From Papaver somniferum (Eukaryota > Streptophyta > Magnoliopsida > Ranunculales > Papaveraceae): a stretch of DNA of 64,000 bases. The stretch covers positions 200,871,215-200,935,214 of the forward strand of contig NC_039362.1 in the NCBI RefSeq assembly GCF_003573695.1. Direction: 5' to 3'. Shown one piece after another: positions 44,078-57,189 of the stretch (the first letter of the stretch is position 1; the number at the start of each line of letters is the position of its first letter). Below the pieces are notes generated by a model. It searched no databases, was not told where the DNA came from, and saw only the letters and a program-made list of their open reading frames with translations. The translations under genes were made by a program, and so were the position numbers.

Positions 44078-44089
44078 GCTCTGATACCA
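44078..44089 (-). promoter_or_regulatory. Primer-binding site of element D (initiator-Met tRNA type)
   Basis: The minus strand reads tggtatcagagc two bases inside the LTR end, identical to the sites of elements H and J. Confidence 0.82.
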
Positions 44090-45359
44090 ATTGAAAAAAC
44101 GGGGGTATAACAACCACACCCAATAATTCGTCCGGAAATTTGTATGGACTACACTCCAATTTAATTCTGGGAGCACCAACTTAAAAGTGAGACTTAATCA
44201 AGAATTATATCAAAGTGTTTTTATCTCTTTCTCAATACAAACAACAAATCAAATAGATAGAAATCTGCGAGCCTGATTGATATGAGAAATAACTTGGACG
44301 GTACCTAATACCAATTCCCAAGTGTCAATCAAGTTTTATCCAACAATCAAGGTCGGATTTATCAACTGATTGAACTACGTACAACCTGTGATATTTCAAT
44401 TATATAAACAAATATAATACGGAAAACAAATAACACGGACACCAGAAATTTTGTTGACGAGGAAACCGCAAATGCAGAAAAACACGGGACCTAGTCCAGA
44501 TTTTAACACCACACTGTATTAAGCCGCTACAGACTCTAGCCTACTACAAGTTAACTTCGGACTAGAATTTAGTTGAGCCCAAACCAAGTCTCACACCGAT
44601 TAAGGTACAATCGTGTTCCTTACACCTCTAGAACCACGCCGGATTCTGCGGACTTCATTCCCTTAGCTGATCTCACCTATAACTAAGAGTTTCTACGACC
44701 CAAAGTAGAAGACTTATAAACAAGTCTTTCTCCCACAGATGTGTCTATTATTTATTCTGTTTTGTTCCGTTTTTTTTGTACAAAGATCAAGGTGAACATG
44801 AACCAACTAATAATCGGGTTTTATACTCCCGAAGAGCATCTGAGAAATATTAGTCACCTCATAATAACCTAACTGATTAACAGGAGAAGTTATTGCGGAA
44901 TCACAAGAGTCTGAGACGAAGAACTGTTGTGATTACTTTTCATATCTTACATATCAGAGATAAATCTCGAGTAAATCATAGAGAAGATAAAACTCAATAT
45001 GATTGAACAAGTAAGATCAGAATATGCAACTACAGAGAAAATAGTTGGATCTGGCTTCACGAATCCCAAATGAAGTCTTCAAGTCGTTAACCTAATAATG
45101 GTTTTGGAAAACCTAAGTTACAAGAGAATCGACTCTAGTTTGCAACTAATACACAAGAAAGTGTCGGGATTAGGTTTTCCAGTTGCTAGAGTTCTCCCTT
45201 ATATAGTCTTTCAAATCGTGGTTGCTTTAGATCAAAGATAAGATAGCTTAGTAATAAAGCGTTCAATATTCACCATTAGATGAACTCCTGATTTAAAATT
45301 TAAGCTAGACTGCTTAGAAATAAAGATATTAATCTCCATCGTTAGATGGTCTTAGCTTG

Positions 45360-47833
45360 TGGCAGGCCTCAAAGATAGGTATATTTAAATGCAAAATGTT
45401 CCCCGCCAAAAAACTTGGTGGGCCCGGAGGAGTGTATAAAATGAAGCGCAGAAAAACGCGGGCCTACAGTAATACCGCAAGTGCACGGTCGTCGGTTGTA
45501 GCTCGTGAAAGTACGGGTCGATCCACAGAGATTGGGAGTGTTTTGTAGTGTTTAGCTATTTGGGCTCTAAATTGCTATTGTTGGGCTTTGAATACCCTTT
45601 GAATAAATTGGGCCTAATGGGTTTGTTTTTAACAATGAAATGAACTGAGCTTGGGCTCAGTTGGTCTTTGAAATGTAAATGGGCTTGTGATTGAAGTTGG
45701 CTTTGGCCTTATTCCTAAGAATGAACTGGCCTTAGTCTTTTGAGTTAGGCTTTTGGGTTAAGCCCACAGTTGATTGAATTGGGCCTCAGTTATGTACACA
45801 GTAGACTGGGCTTAACTTCACCCAATGATGAAATGGGCTTCAACTTTTGGTTCAAACCTGGGCTCCAGTTTGTACAAACAATGGACAGTGGGCTTAGAAC
45901 TGAGAACTCAGCAGCAGTGGAGCAGAAGCACAAGGCAGTGAATGCAGCAGCAGCAGCAAGAACAGCATCCAACTAGAATGCAGTGACAAGAACAAGGAGA
46001 ACAAGAATTGCTGCCTTGCACAGCAGCAGCACTGCAAAGAGGAAGGAAAGCAGCAGAACAAACAATGCAGCAAAGAGGAAGGAAAGCAGCAGCACTGCAA
46101 GTGCACAGTGCAGTGCAGGGGAAGAAAACAGTGCAATGCAGCAGTGCAATGCAGCAAGGCAAGTGCACAGCAGCAGTGCAAGGCAAGTGCAAGAGAGGCA
46201 ACAACAGGGAAAAACAAGGCAATGAAGAACAAAGGCAGTTAACAGGAAAGACAATGGAGAAAATTTACAAGACAATGACTAAACAAGCAGAGAACAATGC
46301 AAAATGAACCAAGGCCTAAGCCAAGGGAAGGGATGATAATGAAACTGAAATGGTGACAATGCAAGAGAGTTAAGCATACAAAAAAGGAATGGCAAGATAA
46401 TCAGCTTGCTCAACTGATGTGCTCCTAGCATTGACTGTCTTTTGACAGTACAATCAATCTTAAGCACAGTTGAGCACTGATTTCTTCCATTACTCAATCA
46501 ATTCAGTGCTCTGAAAGCTCTAACCTAGCATACCATCACTTCTTGACAATGAATTGAAACAAAAGTTGAGCATTTAAACTAACAAAGGCACATTAAACAG
46601 AGTAAACACTAACAGGATTAACATTAACAGGAACATAACAGGAAATTAAAAGTATAACATTAACAGAACATGAGCAGTGCATGAAACAGCACAAAATTGA
46701 AGAGAAAAACAACATTAATAGAACATGAAAGTCCTGGACGCCGGCTATTCCAGGCATACCTTTACAACACACCCACAACCCTCAATTTATAGTCCACAAC
46801 ACTCAATTAGGGTTCTACAATTTTCCCCCAAATCAGTCAAAATTAGGGTTAGATATTTTACCTAATTTGATGTGATAACTCCCAATTCTTCTCGACCCAT
46901 GCTTCCATTTGTACTCCTCTACCTCTTCACGCCTCCAATTGCTTCTCTAACCTAACTTATTTCATCATCCCTTAATCCTAGGGTTTCAGAGAAAAAGGGT
47001 TGAGAAATGATGAAATAAGTTGATAGAGGGGTAGGGTAGTGATGGGTTTACGTATGGAAGAGATTTGAGGGCTCGTGTGGAGTTGGTGGTGGTGGCAGCG
47101 AGTTGGTGGAGCAGGTGGAAGGGGAAGGCTCTGCTGTGGAGAAGAAGAAAGGGGGAGAAGGTGAGGGTCGACTGTTTTGGGAAGAAGGGTATTAGGTATT
47201 TGGGTATTAAGGTGTGAGGCAGGGATAAAGATTTTGATGTTTCGCGAAGCTTAGCCGTGGGATGTGGAGCTGGTAGGTAGATCGGACGGTGATGCGGAGG
47301 CAAGCGAGGAGCGACCGTCGGATGAAGGGATACAACGAAACGAACGGTGCTAGATTAGGTTAGGTGTTGTAGTGTAAGGCGGAGATATCAAACTTTGATG
47401 AATAGCAAGGGAGCAACCGTTGGATTCAACTACCATCTAATCTGAAGGCTTGGAATTTCAGCGCTGTGGTGCTTGGCAGAGACTTCAGATTTTGATGCTC
47501 TATGAAGGAGCGACCATCGGATGCTTCTGAGAACTGATCTGATGGCTGAGAACGGAGGCGTTTTTGTGTGTAGAAAATGAGGTTGTGCGCACCATTCTTC
47601 GCGGCTTCCTTGCGTGATTTCTCCCGGCTTTTCACTACTTTTCTGCTCTTTTTGCTCCGCAAGTCATCCGAACTTTATTTATTACCTAAAAATGCAAAAT
47701 TAAGTAAGAAAAATATTTATTCTTGAAAACAATGAAAATACAGAATATGGGATAAAATGTAGAATTACTACACAAAAGATGAGTTAAATGCCAACAAAAA
47801 GGGATAAATATATACATTATTTGGCACTCATCA
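45360..47833 (-). repeat. 3' LTR of element I (2474 bp)
   Basis: Minus strand TGATGAGTGCCAAATAATG...GGCCTGCCA. A TATA-like box (ctataaattgaggg on the minus strand) lies at about 46784. A CAG/GCA-rich low-complexity stretch, 45905-46230, produces several overlapping open frames on both strands that are not genes. Confidence 0.93.
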
Positions 47834-48485
47834 AATACCCCCAAACCTGAATTTTACTTGTCCTCAAGTAAAACAAAACTAAGGAAATCCTAACTATACC
47901 ACTGTCGCTGGTCTCTCGAATGCATTTAGCGTATGCACTAAGCCTTTTAAACCACTAAGTGTCCCTAGTGGACGAGTTGAAGTCTCGTGAAGGTTTGCTT
48001 AGAACGTACCTACAAAGTTCTAGGTCAAAATATAAGCTCAGATTCCATCAAATGTGACATGTGCAAAACAGTTTAAGCTCACAGCAAAATGGAGATGTCA
48101 ATCTAGCTATCGAAGGCACAATCCTAGCATTGATAACAAAAAAAGACATGTGATAAGAGTGTAAAGTGTATCTACACATGTGTAAAGAAAGATCTGAAGT
48201 TATGACTACTAATCACCAAGAGATAGTTTCTCAGACTAAGAACTGAGGTCGAAATCTAGCTAGCTGTCCGGACTTTACGAGAATTGTGAATGAGTTGGAG
48301 GTATTTCACAATTACTCGCGTTGTACATCAATGGCATACACCCTCCTTGCTTATTACAATGAAACAACAAAAGATGACTCTTTACATGACTCTAATTTAC
48401 ATTTACTATTCTCTTTTTATTTTTGGAACAAGAGATGATGGAATTGATAAATACTTGATTTTTTTATATTTTTCTGATATATATA

Positions 48486-48520
<35 letters not shown>

Positions 48521-49252
48521 GAAGAAACACTTTTGATACATAACAAAAAGAAACAAAAGATTACATGACACTTTGCAAGAGGTAGCCCTTTTTGATGCAC
48601 CCAGTTAAATTCGATGGTTGTCTTTCTTAATGTAACCTCCACCTTCTATCCCAACCAACCAAAGAACAAGCTAGTCAAGTTTCGTTCAGTATTCTAAAGT
48701 GATTGGCAATCGTAACTTCCTATCAAACACCTTGAAGATCGAGGCCATACATGTATTGGTAGATCGTGCGCGTGCAAATTTCTTATCACTATGTGAATTG
48801 TGCTAGAATCAGGGTGCCTAAATATCTAGACTAAGACTCCTAATAAAAATACATATTTGCACAAGAGTCAACATTTCAAGGTAAATGAGCTCCATTTTTA
48901 TGATTTTTTTAAATTTTTTAATTTTTTTGAATTTTGATTTTTCAATTTTTTTGGAATTTTTCAATTTTTTCAAAAAGAAGAAGGAGTTCGTTTTCAATTA
49001 TGGCATATTATCATGGTATCTACTCTATACCCCCAAACCTAAACTAAACATTGTCCTCAATGTTTCAAAATATGGAAAGAATTAAAATGCAACATATGGA
49101 AAGGGACATGCTGAGTAGAGTAAAAGGAGAGAGAATACCCGATTTCGGCGAAAGCAGAATTAAAACTCCGTTATTCAAGGCAAAAATCCAACATATTTCA
49201 GCCGAGATCATATTGGATTAGCAAAATATATACAAAAGGAACAAAAGGGTTT
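47834..49252 (-). other. Element I non-coding 3' region
   Basis: No gene supported. On the minus strand the tract aggtttgggggta lies beside the 3' LTR (plus 47836-47848) and is repeated at plus 49028 and 49424. Long T/A runs at 48496-48521 and 48880-48980 generate spurious frames. Confidence 0.6.
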
Positions 49253-50980
49253 TTAAGAAATTTTATCTACTGGATTATATACAAAAAATTCACCATACAC
49301 TAACAATCTAAAGAGTTGAGGATCAACCCAAAAGACAAAGTGTAGACATTTCAACAGCTTCACACATATATAACAGGAAAGAAACGCAAGTGAAACTGTG
49401 AAACAAAATGAGCTACCCCCAAACCTGTATTTTACAGAAGATATAATTTTTAAAACAAAATCGCGCAGTTTCGGAGGTTCATCATGCAAAAGGTCTAGCT
49501 CGAAATGAACTTTGCTAGGGACGGGAAAACATGCTAATTCCAACTGTGGTTCCTCAAATGTATTATATTTGGATGAAAAATAGTCCAAGAGGACTTGGGA
49601 AGCACACAGTTCCAAACCTAGGTTGGGAATTTTCAGAAAAATCGGTTTGACAATATGGGTACAAACCAAGTCTAGGTTGGGTGGAAGGCCAACAGATTGT
49701 GACTCATGTAGGAGAATAGGTGCGTCATTATTAATCAAATCAAAATATCCTAAATCATCTACATATGTCACATCATGCTCACAATCATCAATCAGTTTAG
49801 CAAGTTCACACTCAGAATCATCAACATCATCAACAAATTTATTCTCATGCATCGGCAAATCAGGAGAAATATCACAATGTGACCTAGGTAGAGAATCAGA
49901 CACATCAAATATATTTTCATGCATATTGGTGTCTACAGAAGATTCAACTATTCCTATGTCATGCTCATCTTCACAGAATAATTGTACGAATCCCATGTCA
50001 ATATCAAAATCATATGAATTACAATGAGTATTAGAAAAAACATCACTCATGAAGGTCGAGGGCGAGAAGCCATATGTTATTGAACCAACAGGTTCCACAA
50101 TATTTTCATGTTCTTCTAACATATCATCATAATCATCATAATCATCATCATGGTAGCATGCATATTGGTCCTCATTAACAGTGGTGGTGTCATTAGTCGA
50201 TTCATGTTCCTCTAAATTAGGTTCATATTCAACATTATTTACATGAATGGGACTAGACACTTCATTAGGGACAACATACATTTCCTCATGAATTTCCTCC
50301 TTTTGTCGGTGAAGCAAAATCTGATCTAAATGTGCATGAATTCGTGATGTAGATCTATCATAGTCTTGCTTACAGAGTCTTAAAGCTTCTGTGGTGGAGT
50401 CTAAATTCATGGGAGTACAAAATTCTTCATGTTCAAATTGTGGTGAATGGTACATGTGTTCATGGTCATTAGGGTTTACAAAATATTGATCGCAACCCTC
50501 AAAGGATTGATTATGGTCCCAATGACTACCATTCTCACAATTTATGGGCATTTCATACATTGGATTTTCTCTAGATTGCCTAAAGTTATGCAAAATATGA
50601 CAATGCTCAACAGGGTGGTCTAAACTACCACATGCGGGACATGCATAGATTTCAGGTTGCCTAAGAAAATTAGATGTGAAAGATTCCTCATGTGATTGCA
50701 TTTCTAAAGCTGTGATTCGAGCCTCTATTTGATCCATAAGTGATGATTGTGTGAGTGAGGCACTAGCAAAATGTTCATTTTCACGTTGCGATGAATGATG
50801 CATGTATGAATAGTCATTAGGGTTCATGTATTGCGGCTCGGTACTTTGAAAATGTCCATAATAATTCCTATAACTATTGACATCATGGTCCGTGGAAGGT
50901 TCATAACGTGGTACATGCCCATAAGCAAGTTCTCTAAGAGTTTTATTTCCATCCCCAGGAGCAGACCAAAATCCAGACAT
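49253..50980 (-). CDS. Single 575-aa ORF of element I: zinc-knuckle protein with hydrophobic C-terminus
   Basis: It starts at the ATG at 50978-50980 (MSGFWSAPGDGNK) and is open to a TAA at 49253. A complete zinc knuckle, CPACGSLDHPVEHC (Cys114, Cys117, His122, Cys127), is preceded by a helical DQIEARITALE segment. Similar blocks NPNDYSYMHHS (about residue 53) and NPNDHEHMYHS (about residue 172) suggest an internal duplication. The middle is very acidic (DDDYDDYDDMLEEHE). Near residues 525-550 is a hydrophobic, possibly membrane-spanning segment (FTVSLAFLSCYICVKLL), then FWVDPQLFRLLVYGEFF. Start and knuckle suggest a gag-derived protein that binds element RNA, but the capsid-like gag core is missing. 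The hydrophobic end recalls envelope-like ORFs only in a general way. The function is unknown. Confidence 0.7.
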   Translation of the reverse strand: MSGFWSAPGDGNKTLRELAYGHVPRYEPSTDHDVNSYRNYYGHFQSTEPQYMNPNDYSYMHHSSQRENEHFASASLTQSSLMDQIEARITALEMQSHEESFTSNFLRQPEIYACPACGSLDHPVEHCHILHNFRQSRENPMYEMPINCENGSHWDHNQSFEGCDQYFVNPNDHEHMYHSPQFEHEEFCTPMNLDSTTEALRLCKQDYDRSTSRIHAHLDQILLHRQKEEIHEEMYVVPNEVSSPIHVNNVEYEPNLEEHESTNDTTTVNEDQYACYHDDDYDDYDDMLEEHENIVEPVGSITYGFSPSTFMSDVFSNTHCNSYDFDIDMGFVQLFCEDEHDIGIVESSVDTNMHENIFDVSDSLPRSHCDISPDLPMHENKFVDDVDDSECELAKLIDDCEHDVTYVDDLGYFDLINNDAPILLHESQSVGLPPNLDLVCTHIVKPIFLKIPNLGLELCASQVLLDYFSSKYNTFEEPQLELACFPVPSKVHFELDLLHDEPPKLRDFVLKIISSVKYRFGGSSFCFTVSLAFLSCYICVKLLKCLHFVFWVDPQLFRLLVYGEFFVYNPVDKIS

Positions 50981-51856
50981 GATTGGCTCAAAAGCTAAGT
51001 AACTATGTTACAAAGCCCAAAATTTGGTTTTTTTAAAGGGTTTGGATTTTTGGGAAAAATTTGGTTTTGGTAGGAGACATTTGAAAATTTGGTTTTGAAA
51101 TGGGAGTAAAATAAAACTTTTGGTTTAAGATGGGATAAAGAAGAAAAAATTTGGTTTAAAATGGGAGCAAGTAAAATTTGGTTTTTTTGAATGGGAGCAA
51201 AAGAATTTTTTTTTTTTTTTTTTAAATGGGAGAAAAGTAAAAAAAAATTTTTTTTTTTTTTTTCTGAAAAAGAAAATAAAATTTGGTTTTTGAATGGGAG
51301 CAAGCCCACTGTTTGTTTTGCGTTTGCTTTGGCTCCGCTTGGTTGAAAACTTTTGGTGGAACTGAGTCCAAAATCTCGGCCTAGAATTTGGGTACTCGGC
51401 CCACTAACGAGTTCAACTAGCGTGATCGGTTACAAGCTCAGCTGGGTTTAAAAACCCAGAATACAAGATACAAGTCCAATTTAAACAAGCTCACAAAAAT
51501 TAAATACACAAGCCCACAAATTAAACAAACAAGCCCACAAATAAATTATTACAAACCCAACAGAAAATAAGAGAAGCCCAAAAATTGGCTTTAATATTAC
51601 AAGCCCACAATTAAAAATTGGAAGCCCACAATTCGGGTTCTCTTAAATGGGTTACCTTTTAAGCACAGCCCAGCTGCTCTGATATTGTTGCAAAAACCCA
51701 GTTGGGCTTTGGTTCTTTTCCTTGGTGGCGTCCCAGCAGAGGAAAAACAGGTTCAGAACAGCAGGTCCAACAGCAAATGAAGTGAAGCAGATGCAGATGC
51801 AAATGCTATGAAGTGAAATGCAAAATAGCTAAGAAAAACACACGAAAAACACAGCA
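50981..51856 (-). other. Element I leader with short degenerate repeats
   Basis: At 51040-51305 a 35-45 bp motif (aatgggagcaaaa followed by a ggttt block) recurs about six times with T-rich runs between copies. 51306-51856 is leader sequence without a supported gene. Confidence 0.55.
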
Positions 51857-51878
51857 CCAATCCCCGGCAACGGCGCCA
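51857..51878 (-). promoter_or_regulatory. Primer-binding site of element I (Asp-tRNA type)
   Basis: The minus strand reads tggcgccgttgccgggga followed by ttgg, six bases inside the LTR. This is the common plant Gypsy site associated with aspartate tRNA. Confidence 0.8.
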
Positions 51879-51884
51879 AAAACT

Positions 51885-54358
51885 TGGCAGGCCTCAAAGA
51901 TAGGTATATTTAAATGCAAAATGTTCCCCGGCCAAAAAACTTGGTGGGCCCGGAGGAGTGTATAAAATGAAGCGCAGAAAAACGCGGGCCTACAGTAATA
52001 CCGCAAGTGCACGGTCGTCGGTTGTAGCTCGTGCAAGTACGGGTCGATCCACAGAGATTGTGAGTGTTTTGTAGTGTTTAGCTATTTGGGCTCTAAATTG
52101 CTATTGTTGGGCTTTGAATACCCTTTGAATAAATTGGGCCTAATGGGTTTGTTTTTAACAATGAAATGAACTGAGCTTGGGCTCAGTTGGTCTTTGAAAT
52201 GTAAATGGGCTTGTGATTGAAGTTGGCTTTGGCCTTATTCCTAAGAATGAACTGGCCTTAGTCTTTTGAGTTAGGCTTTTGGGTTAAGCCCACAGTTGAT
52301 TGAATTGGGCCTCAGTTATGTACACAGTAGACTGGGCTTAACTTCACCCAATGATGAAATGGGCTTCAACTTTTGGTTCAAACCTGGGCCCCAGTTTGTA
52401 CAAACAATGGACAGTGGGCTTAGAACTGAGAACTCAGCAGCAGTGGAGCAGAAGCACAAGGAAGTGAATGCAGCAGCAGCAGCAAGAACAGCATCCAACT
52501 AGAATGCAGTGACAAGAACAAGGAGAACAAGAATTGCTGCCTTGCACAGCAGCAGCACTGCAAAGAGGAAGGAAAGCAGCAGAACAAACAATGCAGCAAA
52601 GAGGAAGGAAAGCAGCAGCACTGCAAGTGCACAGTGCAGTGCAGGGGAAGAAAACAGTGCAATGCAGCAGTGCAATGCAGCAAGGCAAGTGCACAGCAGC
52701 AGTGCAAGGCAAGTGCAAGAGAGGCAACAACAGGGAAAAACAAGGCAATGAAGAACAAAGGCAGTTAACAGGAAAGACAATGGAGAAAATTTACAAGACA
52801 ATGACTAAACAAGCAGAGAACAATGCAAAATGAACCAAGGCCTAAGCCAAGGGAAGGGATGATAATGAAACTGAAATGGTGACAATGCAAGAGAGTTAAG
52901 CATACAAAAAAGGAATGGCAAGATAATCAGCTTGCTCAACTGATGTGCTCCTAGCATTGACTGTCTTTTGACAGTATAATCAATCTTAAGCACAGTTGAG
53001 CACTGATTTCTTCCATTACTCAATCAATTCAGTGCTCTGAAAGCTCTAACCTAGCATACCATCACTTCTTGACAATGAATTGAAACAACAGTTGAGCATT
53101 TAAACTAACAAAGGCACATTAAACAGAGTAAACACTAACAGGATTAACATTAACAGGAACATAACAGGAAATTAAAAGTATAACATTAACAGAACATGAG
53201 CAGTGCATGAAACAGCACAAAATTGAAGAGAAAAACAACATTAACAGAACATGAAAGTCTTGGACGCCGGCTATTCCAGGCATACCTTTACAACACACCC
53301 ACAACCCTCAATTTATAGTCCACAACACTCAATTAGGGTTCTACAATTTTCCCCCAAATCAGTCAAAATTAGGGTTAGATATTTTACCTAATTTGATGTG
53401 ATAACTCCCAATTCTTCTCGACTCATGCTTCCATTTGTACTCCTCTACCTCTCCACGCCTCCAATTGCTTCTCTAACCTAACTTATTTCATCATCCCTTA
53501 ATCCTAGGGTTTCATAGAAAAGGGTTGAGAAATGATGAAATAAGTTGATAGAGGGGTAGGTTAGTGATGGGTTTACGTATGGAAGAGATTTGAGGGCTCG
53601 TGTGGAGTTGGTGGTGGTGGCAGCGAGTTGGTGGAGCAGGTGGAAGGGGAAGGCTCTGCTGTGGAGAAGAAGAAAGGGGGAGAAGGTGAGGGTCGACTGT
53701 TTTGGGAAGAAGGGTATTAGGTATTTGGGTATTAAGGTGTGAGGCAGGGATAAAGATTTTGATGTTTCGCGAAGCTTAGCCGTGGGATGTGGAGCTGGTA
53801 GGTAGATCGGACGGTGATGCGGAGGCAAGCGAGGAGCGACCGTCGGATGAAGGGATACAACGAAACGAACGGTGCTAGATTAGGTTAGGTGCTTTAGTGT
53901 AAGGCGGAGATATCAAACTTTGATGAACAGCAAGGGAGCAACCGTTGGATTCAACTACCATCTAATCTGAAGGCTTGGAATTTCAGCGCTGTGGTGCTTG
54001 GCAGAGACTTCAGATTTTGATGCTCTATGAAGGAGCGACCATCGGATGCTTCTGAGAACTGATCTGATGGCTGAGAACGGAGGCGTTTTTGTGTGTAGAA
54101 AATGAGGTTGTGCGCACCATTCTTCGCGGCTTCCTTGCGTGATTTCTCCCGGCTTTTCACTACTTTTCTGCTCTTTTTTCTCCGCAAGTCATCCGAACTT
54201 TATTTATTACCTAAAAATGCAAAATTAAGTAAGAAAAATATTTATTCTTGAAAACAATGAAAATACAGAATATGGGATAAAATGTAGAATTACTGCACAA
54301 AAGATGAGTTAAATGCCAACAAAAAGGGATAAATATATACATTATTTGGCACTCATCA
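51885..54358 (-). repeat. 5' LTR of element I (2474 bp)
   Basis: Nearly identical to 45360-47833, same ends, with the TATA-like box at about 53310. The transcript of element I would start here and read leftward. Confidence 0.93.
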
Positions 54359-57189
54359 GCTTGTTACACACAAATGAAATATACTAATATTTAGATATGG
54401 GTTACCGTACCTAAACGTGTATATTGAGTTGGATCAATAACAGTTAACCGAAGTTAGCCAAATGAACACTTTTGTCTTAGTCGTATTCATCTAACACTTC
54501 TAGATCAAGAAAGAAGATAAATCAATCATGATAAATAATCAAATGAATCTAATTTTGTTTCAATAGAGTTGTTCTTTTGTTCACTAACTCATAGAAATAT
54601 ATAAGAACAAATTGAATCTAAATCGGTTTGATTCGTAATCGTACAAAATACTTATACAAGAATAAATTCATGAACATTAAGCCACGGTGTTCAAAGTTAA
54701 TTTTCATTCCTTAAATCATAAATGTTTTAGTTCATGAGTATGGGAATCATATGTTAGAGCACTGCTCGGTCGAACTCGCAAGCATTTGTATCTCAAGCTT
54801 ATTTGTCAAGTTTAGTAAATCAAAACTATAGTCTTGATTTCTAGTCTGCTTATAGGAGTTTCAAACTAAGATAGATTGTGTAGTTGAGGTTTAGACTTCA
54901 CGACACTTACAACTGAAGACGAAGATCTACTGAAGAACTCAGAGGAACTTCATCAACAAAAGGTATATGGAGACTAAAACTTATCTATCACTCAAAAGTC
55001 TATTTTATTTTACTCTATTCTATCTCATATTGAGATAAAAGTCGTATAGAGATGTAGACTTTCATATCATACACATTTATTATTTCGAGCTGAGTATAAC
55101 TCTCTTATCTATTTCTCGACATATGTGTTGGTAGATTTTTGCTTTAACTATATTCATCATTATTCTTGACGAGTTTAGTTGGAAACAATTTATTTGTTGG
55201 AAACCAAAGAATGAGTCAAAATATGATCATGTGGAAATTTCCTTGAAACATCTTACATGATTTGTGTGAGACAGTCATTTGAACCAACTTGGAAAGTTTC
55301 ATATTGATCATTCGATCACTTGAAAATTGCTTATAAGTTAATGGTTTGTGTGAGACAACCATTGTCGTCTTCTGAGAATGTTTCAATGCTTGAAATAGGG
55401 GTTTAAAACTAAAACCCATTTCTGGAAAACATCACAGTATGCGTACATAGTGAACAAAATGTGTTAGTATGATTCAAGTCCGGAAACCAAGTTTGCATAC
55501 CAGTATGCGAACGGTTTTAACTGTTAAAGTCCGGGAACCAAGTTTACATACCAGTATGCGAACGGTTCTACCTGAGTTAGATCCAGGATGATAGTTTGCG
55601 TATCCGTTTGCAATATGTTGGACAAGACCAAAAGTCTGGAACTAAAGTTTGCGTACCCGTTTGCAAACTTAGTGGTCAAAGTTCTAAAATCAGTTTAGTA
55701 TGTTTACATACTCATGAACAAATATATTTATGAAATAATGAATGCAATTTTTGCAAACCGTGGCTTAATGTTCATGAACTGATTCTTGTACTTTGTACAA
55801 ATGAATCATTCTGATTCTGCTTCAATTGGATAAAATATAATTCTACGTTATTGTCAATAATTGAACAACTCTATGAAACACAATTAGATTCATTTGATTA
55901 TATTTCATGAGTGATTGATCATCATAGTTGATCTAGATGTGTTAGATGAATGTGGTTAAGACAAAAATGTTCATATGACTAAATTTGGTTAACTATTATT
56001 GAGCCAACTCAATATACACGTTTATGTACGGTTACCCATATCTAAATGAAAGTATATTTCATTTGTGTGTGACAATCTAAGACCATCTAACGGTGGAGAG
56101 ATATTGCTCCGGTTTCAAGCGGACTTAGCTTGTATCTTAAATCAGATTTTCATGTAGCGGTGAATATGGAATGCTTTGTTTCTAAGATAACTTAGCAAAC
56201 CCTGATTTAAAAGGCTATATAAAGGAGAGCATTAGCAACCGAGATACCTAATCCCCACACCTCCCGTGTGATACTAATTGCGACTAGAGTCGATTCTCCT
56301 TTAACATAGGTTTTTCCTAAAACCATTATAGGTTAACGACTTATAGACTTCATTTGGATTCTGAAGCCAGATCCAACTATTTTCTTTGTAGTTGCGTATT
56401 CTGATCTTACTTGTTTTATCGTGTTAAGTACTATCTTCTTTAAGATTTTCTCGAGATTTATCTTCGATATGTAAGATATAAAAAGTAATCACAAAGCTCT
56501 TCGCCATATTCTTTGTGATTCCACAATAAGTGGTTATACTACCATATAGTTAAGTTATTGTGAGGTGATTGATATTTCTAGGTTGTTCTTCGGGAATATG
56601 AGAACGGATTATCAACTGGTTTCTGTGAACCTTGATTTATCATAAGTCGGAACAAAACCTCATAGGTATTTTTATAGGAAACAGATTTATCTATCAGAAT
56701 AGACATATATATGGGAGACAAAAGTTTTTATAAGTATTCGACTTTGGGTCGTAGAAACTCTTAGTTGTGGGTGAGAACATCTAAGGGAATCAAGTGCGTA
56801 GAGTCCTACTGGGATTCAGAGGCGTAAGGAATGCGACTGTACCTTGATCAGTGTGATATTGGTTAGGGCTCAACTACATTCCAGTTCGAAGTTAATTTGT
56901 AGTGGCTAATGTCTGTAGCGGCTTAATACAGTGTGGTGTTCAAAGCTGGACTAGGTCCCGGGATTTTTCTGCATTTGCGGCTTCCTTGTTAACAAAACTT
57001 CTGGTGTCTGTGTCATTTCTTTTCCGCATTATATTTTATATAATTAAAATATCACAGGTTGTGCGTAGTTCAATCAATTGGGAAATACGACCTATTTTGT
57101 TGGGTAGTAATTGATTGACACTTTAACATTAGTTTTTGATATCGTTCAAGTTATTTCTCATATACTATACAGGATACCAAACAATATTG

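Larger units (their letters stand above)
45360..54358 (-). mobile_element. Element I: young pol-less Ty3/Gypsy element with one long ORF
   Basis: Two LTRs of exactly 2474 bp (45360-47833 and 51885-54358) are flanked by gcttg (45355-45359 and 54359-54363). I could count only about 20 differences between them, which makes this the youngest insertion here. The primer site beside the right LTR shows minus orientation. The 4051-bp interior has a single intact 575-codon ORF, leader repeats and long non-coding flanks. No protease, reverse transcriptase, RNase H or integrase is present, so it must be mobilised in trans. Confidence 0.92.

Noticed and set aside
45894..46307. Several overlapping 60-112 codon frames on both strands, repeated at 52420-52833
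   Set aside because: They arise from CAG/GCA-rich low-complexity DNA in both LTRs of element I. Composition is extreme and no frame is preferred.
48290..48642. Hydrophobic Phe-rich and Lys-rich frames
   Set aside because: They are produced by a long T homopolymer and adjacent AT-rich sequence in the non-coding part of element I.
49253..50980. Retroviral-type envelope gene
   Set aside because: There is one hydrophobic segment but no signal peptide or surface/transmembrane layout, and the zinc knuckle points to a gag origin.
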